Part shown: piece by piece, positions 26,487-35,299 of the stretch
Position numbering within the stretch: the stretch's first letter is position 1
How the letters are laid out: each line of letters opens with the position of its first letter
Source of the DNA: Flavobacteriaceae bacterium
GTDB taxonomy: Bacteria; Bacteroidota; Bacteroidia; Flavobacteriales; Flavobacteriaceae
Direction of reading: 5' to 3'
DNA length: 64,000 nucleotides
NCBI GenBank assembly: GCA_029248185.1
Contig: JAQWJV010000033.1
Location: 53,813 to 117,812 of the forward strand
Notes under the pieces: generated by a model
The model's input: the letters and a program-made list of their open reading frames with translations, nothing else
The model's database searches: none
Told to the model about the DNA's origin: nothing
Made by a program: the position numbers and the translations under genes

Positions 26487-27071
26487 ATGAATTTTTTGGC
26501 TCATGTTTATCTCTCTGGAAATAATATCCCGCTTGCTATTGGCAACCTAATCGCCGACCGAGTTAATGGGAAAAGCTTTAAGAATTTTTCGCCTGAAATT
26601 CAAAAGGGAATTCTTTTGCATCGAAAGATTGATCATTTCACCGATCATCATCCTGCCTTCAAAGCTTGTGTTACAAAATTATTTCCTACCTATCGCCATT
26701 ATAGCAGGGTTATCGTAGACATGTATTTTGATCATTATTTAGCCGCTTATTGGACACAGTATCATCCGCAATCGTTAAAAGAATTTTCATCACAATTTTA
26801 TAGTGATTTAAGCCTTGAGGCAGAAAAACTTCCTGAAAATATTCAAAAATTTACAGCCGCTTTAATTCGTTATGATTGGTTTAAAGCTTACGCTTCAGTC
26901 TCTGGATTGCATCTTATTTTATCACAAATGGAAATGCGAACACAATACCCTTCTAAATTAGGTGCATCTACTAAGGAATTAAAAGAAAATTATACCTATT
27001 TTCATACTCATTTTTCCCATTTCATGGACGATGTTATTGCGTATTCAAAAAAAGAAATTAAAACATTATGA
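26487..27071 (+). CDS. acpH: Acyl carrier protein phosphodiesterase (AcpH/DUF479)
   Basis: This 194-aa DUF479 protein is an ACP phosphodiesterase that removes the 4'-phosphopantetheine arm from holo-ACP. The start MNFLAHVYLSGNN matches the family's conserved beginning and holds a histidine. Further blocks are IGNLIADRVNGK, GILLHRKIDHFTDHHPAF (HD-type metal residues) and VDMYFDHYLAAYW. Its stop overlaps the ggt start (ATGA), so the two genes are probably co-transcribed despite unrelated roles. Confidence 0.88.
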   Translation: MNFLAHVYLSGNNIPLAIGNLIADRVNGKSFKNFSPEIQKGILLHRKIDHFTDHHPAFKACVTKLFPTYRHYSRVIVDMYFDHYLAAYWTQYHPQSLKEFSSQFYSDLSLEAEKLPENIQKFTAALIRYDWFKAYASVSGLHLILSQMEMRTQYPSKLGASTKELKENYTYFHTHFSHFMDDVIAYSKKEIKTL

Positions 27072-28753
27072 GATCCTTTTGTATTACAAATTTAGTAAGG
27101 TGTTCCCTCCTTCTTTTTTTACTTTTCAACTCTTGCACTCCTCCAAAAGCAATCCAAGGAGCTGTTGTGAGTGCCCGAGAGGAAGCCTCTGCCATTGGCG
27201 TTGCTGTAATGGCAAAGGGAGGCACTGCATTTGATGCTATGATTGCGACTGATTTGGCATTGACGGTCTGTTATCCTAACGCTGGGAATATTGCAGGAGG
27301 GGGTTTTCTTGTCTATAGAACAGCAGCAGGTGTTAAAGGAAGTTTAGACTATCGTGAAAAAGCACCCTTAGCTGCCAATGCAGACATGTATTTAGATACT
27401 GATGGGAATGTAATTCCCAACAAAAGTTTGGTTGGAGGTTTAGCTGTTGGTGTACCCGGTACAGTAGCCGGTTTATATGAAATCCATCAAAAATTCGGAA
27501 AAATCCCTTGGGCTGAATTAGTGCAACCGGCAATAGATCTTGCTCGCAATGGATATTTGGTTACAGAAAAACAATTTAGAAGCTTCGAAAGTAAAAAAGA
27601 AGATTTTATCGCTGTAAATGGTGAAGAAACCTTTTATGCACAAGGCTTTAAGCCCGGAGATAGGGTCAAAAATGAAGCCTTAGCCGTTACCCTTGAATAT
27701 ATCGCCAAAGAAGGTAAAAAAGGGTTTTATGAAGGTCCCGTAGCCCAGGCGCTTGTGGAACGTGTGCGGGCTACAGGAGGTATTATTACACATGAAGATT
27801 TGTTGAATTATCAACCTGTATGGAGAGACCCAGTTCATTTCAAATACAAGGATTTGAATATCTACACCATGGCTCCTCCATCAAGTGGTGGAATTTGTCT
27901 AGGACAAATAATGAAAATGATTGAGCCCTATGACGTGGGGCAATACGAACAAAATTCAATGAAAGCCATTCAAGTGATCGTTGAAGCTGAAAGACGTTCC
28001 TATGCAGATCGAAGTCTATATCTAGGAGACCCTGATTTTGTAAATATCCCTCAGGACAGCCTCTTGAATGTGCAATATCTAAATGATCGAATGAATTCTT
28101 TTAGTTTTGACAAAGCAACAAAGTCAACAGACATTGCTCCAGGGAGTATCGTATGGGACGAAAGTGAAGAAACAACCCACTACTCCATTGTGGATCCAAT
28201 GGGTAATGCCGTTGCTGTAACGACCACACTCAACGGGAGTTATGGCTCAAAAGTATTTGTAGCAAAGGGAGGTTATTTTTTAAATAACGAAATGGACGAT
28301 TTTAGCAGTAAACCTGGAGTGCCTAATATGTTTGGACTCATTGGAGGAAAAGCCAATGCAATTGCACCCCAAAAGCGGATGCTGAGTGCCATGACTCCTA
28401 CAATCATTGAACGGAATGGTAAGCTTGCCATGGTGTTAGGAACTCCGGGGGGTTCTACCATTATCACCTCTGTATTGCAAACTCTATTGAATGTATTTGA
28501 ATTTAAAATGGATATTCAAACGGCAGTTAATGCTCCCCGTTTTCATCATCAATGGTTGCCAGACCATGTGGTTTTTGAACCCAAACTGTTTAGTCCTGAA
28601 TTGATTGACTCCTTAAAAGAGAAAGGATATGATGTCAAAGAGGAATACTCAAGAATTATTGGACGTGTGGATGCAATTTATATTTCGGAGGACAGCTTAA
28701 TTTCTACAGGTGCAGATCCCAGAGGAGATGATACTGCTGTTCACCTTTATTAA
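27068..28753 (+). CDS. ggt: Gamma-glutamyltransferase
   Basis: This 561-aa Ntn-hydrolase cleaves glutathione and other gamma-glutamyl peptides. A signal sequence with a lipobox-like LLLFNSCTPP suggests a periplasmic lipoprotein. The self-processing site and N-terminal nucleophile are in EETTHYSIVDPMGNAVAVTTTLNGSYGS, where the first Thr of THYS becomes the catalytic residue of the small subunit. The GTPGGSTIITSV oxyanion/substrate loop is present too. Large-subunit blocks GGTAFDAMIATDLALTVCYPNAGNIAGGGF are intact. It should yield cysteinyl-glycine and glutamate for import. Confidence 0.95.
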   Translation: MRSFCITNLVRCSLLLFLLFNSCTPPKAIQGAVVSAREEASAIGVAVMAKGGTAFDAMIATDLALTVCYPNAGNIAGGGFLVYRTAAGVKGSLDYREKAPLAANADMYLDTDGNVIPNKSLVGGLAVGVPGTVAGLYEIHQKFGKIPWAELVQPAIDLARNGYLVTEKQFRSFESKKEDFIAVNGEETFYAQGFKPGDRVKNEALAVTLEYIAKEGKKGFYEGPVAQALVERVRATGGIITHEDLLNYQPVWRDPVHFKYKDLNIYTMAPPSSGGICLGQIMKMIEPYDVGQYEQNSMKAIQVIVEAERRSYADRSLYLGDPDFVNIPQDSLLNVQYLNDRMNSFSFDKATKSTDIAPGSIVWDESEETTHYSIVDPMGNAVAVTTTLNGSYGSKVFVAKGGYFLNNEMDDFSSKPGVPNMFGLIGGKANAIAPQKRMLSAMTPTIIERNGKLAMVLGTPGGSTIITSVLQTLLNVFEFKMDIQTAVNAPRFHHQWLPDHVVFEPKLFSPELIDSLKEKGYDVKEEYSRIIGRVDAIYISEDSLISTGADPRGDDTAVHLY

Positions 28754-28791
28754 ATAATATACAACAAGCGCATAGAGTTCTTTTTTAATCT

Positions 28792-28799
28792 TATTTTTG
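28792..28799 (+). promoter_or_regulatory. -7 promoter box of uvrA (TATTTTTG)
   Basis: This exact TAnnTTTG box lies 12 nt before ATG 28812. The TTG chosen by the ORF track (28797) is part of the box. Confidence 0.55.
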
Positions 28800-28811
28800 T
28801 GCGCTATACTA

Positions 28812-31667
28812 ATGAAAAAAAAAGACAACAACATCCATATTGAAGGAGCTCGGGTTCACAACCTGAAGAATCTAAATGTTTCCATCCCAAGAGATGAATT
28901 AGTCGTGATTACGGGACTCTCAGGGAGCGGTAAATCATCTCTCGCCTTTGACACTATTTATGCCGAAGGACAAAGACGCTACATGGAAACCTTTTCTGCT
29001 TATGTTAGGCAATTTCTTGGAAACATGGAACGCCCAGATGTAGATAAAATTGACGGCTTATCTCCTGTAATTGCTATTGAGCAAAAAACAACCTCCAAGA
29101 GTCCACGATCAACCGTTGGTACCATCACCGAACTCTATGATTATATACGATTGTTGTATGCTAGAATTGGAACCGCATATAGCTATATTTCTCAGGAGAA
29201 AATGGTTAGCTATACCGATGAGCAAATTCAAAATTTAATTCTTGAAGATTACTCAGATAAAAAAATCATGCTACTTGCCCCTATTGTTAAATCAAGAAAA
29301 GGACATTATAGAGAATTATTTGATTCCTTATCACGTCAGGGGTTTTCGCGTGTTCGTGTTGATGGAATCGTTTTAGATCTGAAACCTGGAATGAAAGTGG
29401 ATCGATATAAGACACATGATATCGAGTTGGTCATTGATCGTTTTACGGTGAGAAAGGAAGAGGATTTTATCAAGCGCTTTAATGAATCACTTATAACGGG
29501 GATGCATTATGGAAATGATGTGCTAATGACCCTAGATATGGAATCCAGAGCCACACGTTATTTTAGTCGTAATTTAATGTGTCCTTCTTCGGGGATTTCC
29601 TATCCTAAACCTGAACCCAATTCTTTTTCTTTTAATTCTCCTAAAGGAATGTGCCCAGATTGTAAAGGCTTGGGAGTCCAGCATAAAGTAAATTTAAAAA
29701 AGATTATACCCGATGCCAGTCTATCAATCATTCAAGGAGGAATTAGTCCTTTAGGGACCAATAAAAACAATTGGACCTATCGTCAAATTGAGACGATTGC
29801 TAAATGTTATGATTTTGCATTAACAGATCCAATTGCAGACATTCCCCCCAAGGCCATGGAGATTATTTTAAAGGGAAGTCAAGAGAAATTTGAAATTCCC
29901 TCAACGACTCTTGGTATTACTCGTACTTATAAAATTGACTTTGAAGGATTAGAAAACTACATAGAATCCTCATATGAAGAAGCAGCCACAGCTAGCATAA
30001 AACGATGGGCCTCAAGCTATATGGATAGCTACAATTGTAAAAACTGTAACGGCTCTCGACTAAAAAAAGAAGCACTGCATTTTAAAATAGCAGAGCAAAC
30101 CATTGCAGATCTAGTGCAAATGGATCTTAAAGATCTACATCAATGGATCGCTGTTCTTTCTGAAAGACTTTCTGAAAACGAAAATAAAATTGCCTCTGAA
30201 ATCGTGAAAGAAATTTCATCGCGTTTACAATTCCTTTTAAACGTTGGTTTGGAGTATTTACATTTAAACCGTTCTTCTAAATCCCTCTCTGGAGGTGAGG
30301 CCCAACGCATTCGCTTAGCTACTCAAATAGGCTCTCAATTAGTAGGGGTATTATATATTTTAGACGAGCCCAGCATAGGATTACATCAAAGAGACAATGA
30401 TCGTTTGATCAATTCTTTGACCGCCTTAAGAGATTTAGGGAATTCTGTAATTGTGGTAGAGCATGATAAAGACATGATGCTACGTTCAGACTATTTGATC
30501 GATATGGGTCCTTATGCGGGAAAAAATGGAGGGGAAATTATTTCTCAAGGAACTCCAAAAAACATTTTATCCGAAAATACGCTTACTTCTAATTATCTAA
30601 GTGGTGTACTTGAAATTGAGATTCCTGCCACCAGAAGAAAAGGAAAAGGAACTAAATTAACGCTTTCGGGATGTACAGGAAATAATTTAAAAGACATCAC
30701 TGTTGATTTTCCTTTAGGCGTAATGATTGGTGTCACTGGCGTTTCAGGTAGTGGAAAATCTACTCTAGTAAATGAGACCCTTTACCCTATTTTGAATGCT
30801 CATATTTTTAATGGGGTAAAAGTACCATTGGCACACAAAGGAATTAAGGGGTTAGAATATATTGATAAGGTAGTCGATATCAATCAAAGTCCCATTGGAA
30901 GAACTCCTCGAAGCAATCCAGCTACCTATTGTGGAGTTTTTAGTGAAATCCGAACTTTATTCACCTTGACTCCTGAAGCACAAATCAGAGGGTATAAACC
31001 AGGGCGTTTTAGTTTTAACGTAGTCGGTGGTCGATGTGAAACCTGTCAAGGGGGAGGCATGAAAGTTATTGAGATGAATTTTCTGCCAGATGTATATGTG
31101 GAGTGTGAAACTTGCCAAGGAAAACGTTTTAATCGTGAAACACTTGAAATTCGATATAAAGGGAAATCGATTTCAGATGTCTTAAACATGTCCATCAATG
31201 AGGCCTGTGCTTTTTTTGAAGCCATACCCAAGATTTACAGAAAAATCAAGATGATTCAAGATGTTGGATTGGGTTATATCACACTTGGATAATCCTCTAC
31301 TACCCTTTCGGGTTGAGAAGCACAACGCATTAAACTGGCTAGTGAATTATCTAAAAAAGATACCGGAAACACCTTCTATATATTAGATGAACCAACAACA
31401 GGACTTCATTTTGAGGACATTCGTGTGCTTCTGGAGGTTTTGACAATCTTAGTTGAAAAAGGAAATACCGTACTGATTATAGAACACAATTTAGATGTTG
31501 TTAAACAAGCAGATTATATTATTGACATTGGTCCTGAAGGGGGGCGTTATGGAGGAGAATTGATTGTTCAAGGAACCCCAGAGGAAGTTATCAAGAATGA
31601 GAAAAGTCATACAGCTCGTTTTCTAAAAAAAGAATTTAATGCACAATTAACCCAAGATTTAGCATGA
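28812..31667 (+). pseudogene. uvrA: Excinuclease ABC subunit A with two in-frame stop codons
   Basis: Without the stops this is a normal 951-aa UvrA, the damage sensor of nucleotide excision repair. NBD I has Walker A GLSGSGKS and signature LSGGEAQRIRLA; NBD II has Walker A GVSGSGKS (about residue 643); the zinc modules CPDC and CETC are present. At 31290-31292 the frame reads TAA and at 31314-31316 TGA, giving [18 protein letters not shown] where the family has [20 protein letters not shown]. The changes would be CAA to TAA and GGA to TGA. Everything after is intact, including Walker B ([11 protein letters not shown]). Truncation at codon 827 removes the signature and Walker B of NBD II, so the product should be inactive. 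It is a pseudogene or carries a consensus error. Confidence 0.88.
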
Positions 31668-32341
31668 AAGCAAACAAAAATTGGAATGAAATAAAAACAA
31701 ATGATTCATGGGCTTTATTCAAAATCATGAGTGAATTTGTGGAGGGATATGAAAAAATGAGTGCTATTGGACCTTGTATCTCAATTTTTGGATCGGCCAG
31801 AACCCCTGAGGACCACCCGACGTATAAACTGACGGTAGCGATTTCAGAAGCAATTGCTAGATCGGGTTATGGAATCATTAGCGGTGGTGGTCCTGGAATT
31901 ATGGAAGCCGCAAACCGAGGAGCACAAAATGCCGGAGGAACATCTGTGGGCTTGAATATCAATCTTCCCTTTGAACAACAAAGCAATCCCTACATTGACC
32001 AAGATAAATTAATTGATTTTCAATACTTCTTTGTTCGCAAGGTTATGTTTGTGAAATATGCACAAGGTTTTGTGGTAATGCCCGGAGGGGTAGGCACTTT
32101 AGATGAGTTTTTTGAAGCCTTTACCCTACTCCAAACTTCTAAAGTAGCAAAATATCCCATAATATTAGTAGGGACTTCATATTGGAATGGTTTAATTGAT
32201 TGGATAAAAAGTACCTTATTAGCAGAGAAAAATATCAGTCCTGAAGATTTGGATTTTTTTGTTGTAGTAGACACTGTTGAAGAAGTGATGGATAACCTAA
32301 ATCAATTTTACAGTAAAGAAAACTTTAAACCCAATTTTTAA
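31664..32341 (+). CDS. LOG-family (TIGR00730) nucleotide 5'-monophosphate phosphoribohydrolase
   Basis: This 225-aa Rossmann-like protein of the LOG/lysine-decarboxylase-like family has both hallmark motifs: the phosphate loop [14 protein letters not shown] and the catalytic [12 protein letters not shown]. Such enzymes split nucleoside monophosphates into base and ribose-5-phosphate; the cytokinin-activating enzyme is the best-known member. The ATG overlaps the uvrA stop (ATGA), so its translation was coupled to uvrA. With uvrA now terminating 372 nt upstream, expression may be reduced. Confidence 0.88.
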   Translation: MKANKNWNEIKTNDSWALFKIMSEFVEGYEKMSAIGPCISIFGSARTPEDHPTYKLTVAISEAIARSGYGIISGGGPGIMEAANRGAQNAGGTSVGLNINLPFEQQSNPYIDQDKLIDFQYFFVRKVMFVKYAQGFVVMPGGVGTLDEFFEAFTLLQTSKVAKYPIILVGTSYWNGLIDWIKSTLLAEKNISPEDLDFFVVVDTVEEVMDNLNQFYSKENFKPNF

Positions 32342-35214
32342 TGTGCAACTCTTTTGTTTTATCTTTTAAAACACTTGCCTGGATAGCCTTGTTGTTATTT
32401 TCCTCAGGACTGTTAGCACAGAAAACAAAATATAAAATTGAGGCGACTCTAAACCCTGAAACCGAGTTGATCGATGTAAAACAAGAGATCTTATTTACCA
32501 ACCCAGATAATAAAAAGCTTCATATACTGTATCTTCAAGATTGGGTAAATGCCTACAAAAACACCGAAACTCCACTTGCAAAAAGATATGCTGAAGATTT
32601 TAATAGAAGTTTTTATTCTTCTGCCAAAAGTAAAAGAGGGTTTACGTCCATAGACACACTTCATAATCAGACGTATCCGCTGGTTTATCAAAGGCTGCGA
32701 AAACAACCCGATATTATTAAAGTTTTTCTCCCTGAATATCTTGAACCCGGAGCTACTACTACATTAACTTTGAATTACACTTTAAAAATACCCGACAGTA
32801 AATTCACTGGTATGGGGATTGATGATACTGGCGGCATAAACTTGAGACATTGGAATATTGTGGTTGCTCCTTTTCGAAATGATGTTTGGCAGCTTCAGAG
32901 CAATTTAAACCTAGATGATTACAGTGGGTTACCCTCAGATTATGAATTAATATGGCATTACCCAAAAAAATACTACTTGACTAGTAATTTAGTTGAAAAA
33001 CAAACTCAAGAAAACGATACTGTAAAAACTACCACCTTCCAAGATATAGATCGAATTCAGGCTGATTTCATTTTTGACACTTCCAATCGTTTTATTTCTG
33101 TTTTTTTGGAGAACGGAAAACAAGTTGTTACAGACTTACTTCCTCCTAATTCTGGAGAAGTTGATTTAAAATACACTCTCGAACGGGTCATTCAATATGC
33201 AGATAAACTTTACACCCCTTTTCCCAATAAAAAAATATTAATTCTTAAATCCAATTATAATAAAAATCCATTTTACGGAATAAGTCAGTTGCAAACGGAA
33301 GTTAAAATATCCAAGAGAAAGACACTTAATTTAAAGTTTTTTTTAGACACTTTTTTTTATGAAATAAAACTACTGAAGGCCTATTTCGGGAGGTATATTA
33401 ATCAAACTCTCAGCATCGACAAACGAAAAGATCATTGGATTATCGGTGGGCTCCATACCTATGCTATGATAAAGTATGTGGAAGAGTTCTACCCAGATCA
33501 AAAATTCTTAGGCAACTTTACTTCCTTTAAATTTTTAGGGTTAAAACCCTTACAATTATTTAATAACTACAGCATAAACAAGTTAAAATTCAATGATGCA
33601 TATGAATTTATATATGAGTTTGCAGAAAACTCAAATATTCATCAGGCAGACAAACAACCAAAAGACAGACTCTCAAAATTTAATGAAAAAATTGCAGGAC
33701 CAAACCATGTAGGAGTAGGATTGCGTTACATCGAAACCTATCAAAAAAGCAAATGGCTCCCACAATCCCTTAAACGCTATTTGAGTGCTAAAGGCCAATT
33801 AGACTTTGAAGCACTCCTAAGAGACGGAAATAAGGATCTAGATTGGTTTTTTGACTTGTATTTGTCTGAGCGAAAATCATTTGATTTGAAAATTCGAGAA
33901 GTTCAAAAAACAAATGATTCCATACGCTTTAAGATTTCTAGTAGAGACCAAAGGGCATTACCCGTTTTAGTTGGTTTAGTTCAAAAGGATAGCCTTGTAA
34001 AGCAAGAATGGATTCAACTCAAGGACAAAGATACCCTAATCACTTGGAAACGTTCTAAGGCCGATTATATAGCCATTAATCCAAAGGTCAATTTTCCTGA
34101 AGCCAATAAAGGGAATAACTGGAAACCCCTCAAGAGCTTCATTGGTTTGAAACCGTTAAAGTTCACCTTATTTAAAGATGCAGAAAACCTAAAGAAAGAA
34201 CAAATCTTTTATCATCCTGTATTTGATTTTAACGTTTATGATGGAATTACTTCGGGGGTCCGTCTGTACAATAGTCGAATAAAAAATCGCCCTTTTGAGT
34301 TTGACTTTCACCCACAATATAGTTTTCTAGAGAGAAGTATCGTTGGTTTTTTTAAAGCAGACTATAAGCTATTTAAAGCAAATACCAACAATTATTTAAC
34401 TCGCTTTAGAATTTCTGGAAGTAGTTTTCATTATGATACCAATTACCGCTATACAGTCTTGATTCCCTCTATAGGATGGTCATTTAGGCCGGATAATATC
34501 CGTGATAACAAAAGACAAACACTACAACTAATTTGGTATAATGTTTTTAGAGAAAAATCTCCTAACGTGGTCATTACACCGGATTATAGTATTTTAAATT
34601 TGCGACATATTTTTGTTCGCAATAATACAATCGACTATCTAAGTTCCGGAACGAATATTGAATTGTCAGATTCGTTTGGTAAAATCCAATTTACGGGAGA
34701 AGCACGTAAACTATTTCCCAGCGGAAGACAAATTAGCGGTCGTGTTTTCCTTGGAAAGTTTCTTTGGCATAACTCCACAGACACCCAATTTTTTGATTTT
34801 AATTTGAATCGCCCCTCTGATTATCTTTTTAGATACGGTTATTTAGGAAGGTCTGAAACAACGGGAATTTACAGTCAACAATTTATTCCTGCGGAGGGAG
34901 GCTTTAAATCCAAATTTGAAGAATCCTCTGCAAACGACTATATGCTGTCTCTCAATGCATCCATGGGAATATGGAAATGGCTTGAAGTCTACGGAGATTT
35001 GGGGGTGTTGAAAAATCAAGGGAGATCAGCAAAGGCTTATTTTGATTCAGGAATTAAACTAAATTTAAGTCCGGATTACCTTGAAATTTATTTACCCGTT
35101 TTCTCTTCCAATGGATTTGAAGTAAACCAAGCTCGATTTGCAACAAAAATTCGTTTCATTTTAAACCCAGGATTTAAAACACTTACAAGCTTATTTACTC
35201 GTAAGTGGTTTTAA
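32341..35214 (+). CDS. M1-peptidase-like protein lacking zinc ligands, with C-terminal outer-membrane barrel
   Basis: This 957-aa exported protein has a signal peptide ending GLLAQ. The N-terminal half follows the M1 aminopeptidase layout: a beta-sandwich beginning KYKIEATLNPETELIDVKQEILFTNP, then a helical domain. Where HExxH should be, it reads TFFYEIKLLKAYFG. Where the third ligand (NEG) should be, it reads DHWIIGGLHTYAM. The zinc site is therefore absent and peptidase activity is unlikely. From about residue 620 the sequence is alternating, aromatic-rich beta strands ending KWF, as in an outer-membrane barrel. It starts at the last base of the LOG stop (TAATG). The role is unknown; protein or peptide handling at the outer membrane is a guess. 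Confidence 0.75.
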   Translation: MCNSFVLSFKTLAWIALLLFSSGLLAQKTKYKIEATLNPETELIDVKQEILFTNPDNKKLHILYLQDWVNAYKNTETPLAKRYAEDFNRSFYSSAKSKRGFTSIDTLHNQTYPLVYQRLRKQPDIIKVFLPEYLEPGATTTLTLNYTLKIPDSKFTGMGIDDTGGINLRHWNIVVAPFRNDVWQLQSNLNLDDYSGLPSDYELIWHYPKKYYLTSNLVEKQTQENDTVKTTTFQDIDRIQADFIFDTSNRFISVFLENGKQVVTDLLPPNSGEVDLKYTLERVIQYADKLYTPFPNKKILILKSNYNKNPFYGISQLQTEVKISKRKTLNLKFFLDTFFYEIKLLKAYFGRYINQTLSIDKRKDHWIIGGLHTYAMIKYVEEFYPDQKFLGNFTSFKFLGLKPLQLFNNYSINKLKFNDAYEFIYEFAENSNIHQADKQPKDRLSKFNEKIAGPNHVGVGLRYIETYQKSKWLPQSLKRYLSAKGQLDFEALLRDGNKDLDWFFDLYLSERKSFDLKIREVQKTNDSIRFKISSRDQRALPVLVGLVQKDSLVKQEWIQLKDKDTLITWKRSKADYIAINPKVNFPEANKGNNWKPLKSFIGLKPLKFTLFKDAENLKKEQIFYHPVFDFNVYDGITSGVRLYNSRIKNRPFEFDFHPQYSFLERSIVGFFKADYKLFKANTNNYLTRFRISGSSFHYDTNYRYTVLIPSIGWSFRPDNIRDNKRQTLQLIWYNVFREKSPNVVITPDYSILNLRHIFVRNNTIDYLSSGTNIELSDSFGKIQFTGEARKLFPSGRQISGRVFLGKFLWHNSTDTQFFDFNLNRPSDYLFRYGYLGRSETTGIYSQQFIPAEGGFKSKFEESSANDYMLSLNASMGIWKWLEVYGDLGVLKNQGRSAKAYFDSGIKLNLSPDYLEIYLPVFSSNGFEVNQARFATKIRFILNPGFKTLTSLFTRKWF

Positions 35215-35282
35215 ATTAATTACTTAAAGAATGTTGATGAAAACGTCCAAAGCTCCCTACTAATAGACCGTTATATTTTTTG

Positions 35283-35290
35283 TATTTTTG
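35283..35290 (+). promoter_or_regulatory. -7 promoter box (TATTTTTG)
   Basis: This exact TAnnTTTG box ends 9 nt before ATG 35300. It contains the TTG used by the ORF track at 35288. Confidence 0.55.
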
Positions 35291-35299
35291 CAACTCACA

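Noticed and set aside
7544-31316. Stop codon reassignment or selenocysteine at the in-frame TGA/TAA codons
   Set aside because: TAA, TGA and TAG all terminate intact genes throughout the window, both TAA and TGA occur among the lesions, the residues expected differ (Trp, Gln, Gly), and I see no SECIS-like structure.
31425-31667. Separate 80-aa ATPase gene downstream of uvrA
   Set aside because: It is the in-frame continuation of uvrA after two stop codons, not an independent gene. It lacks a P-loop.
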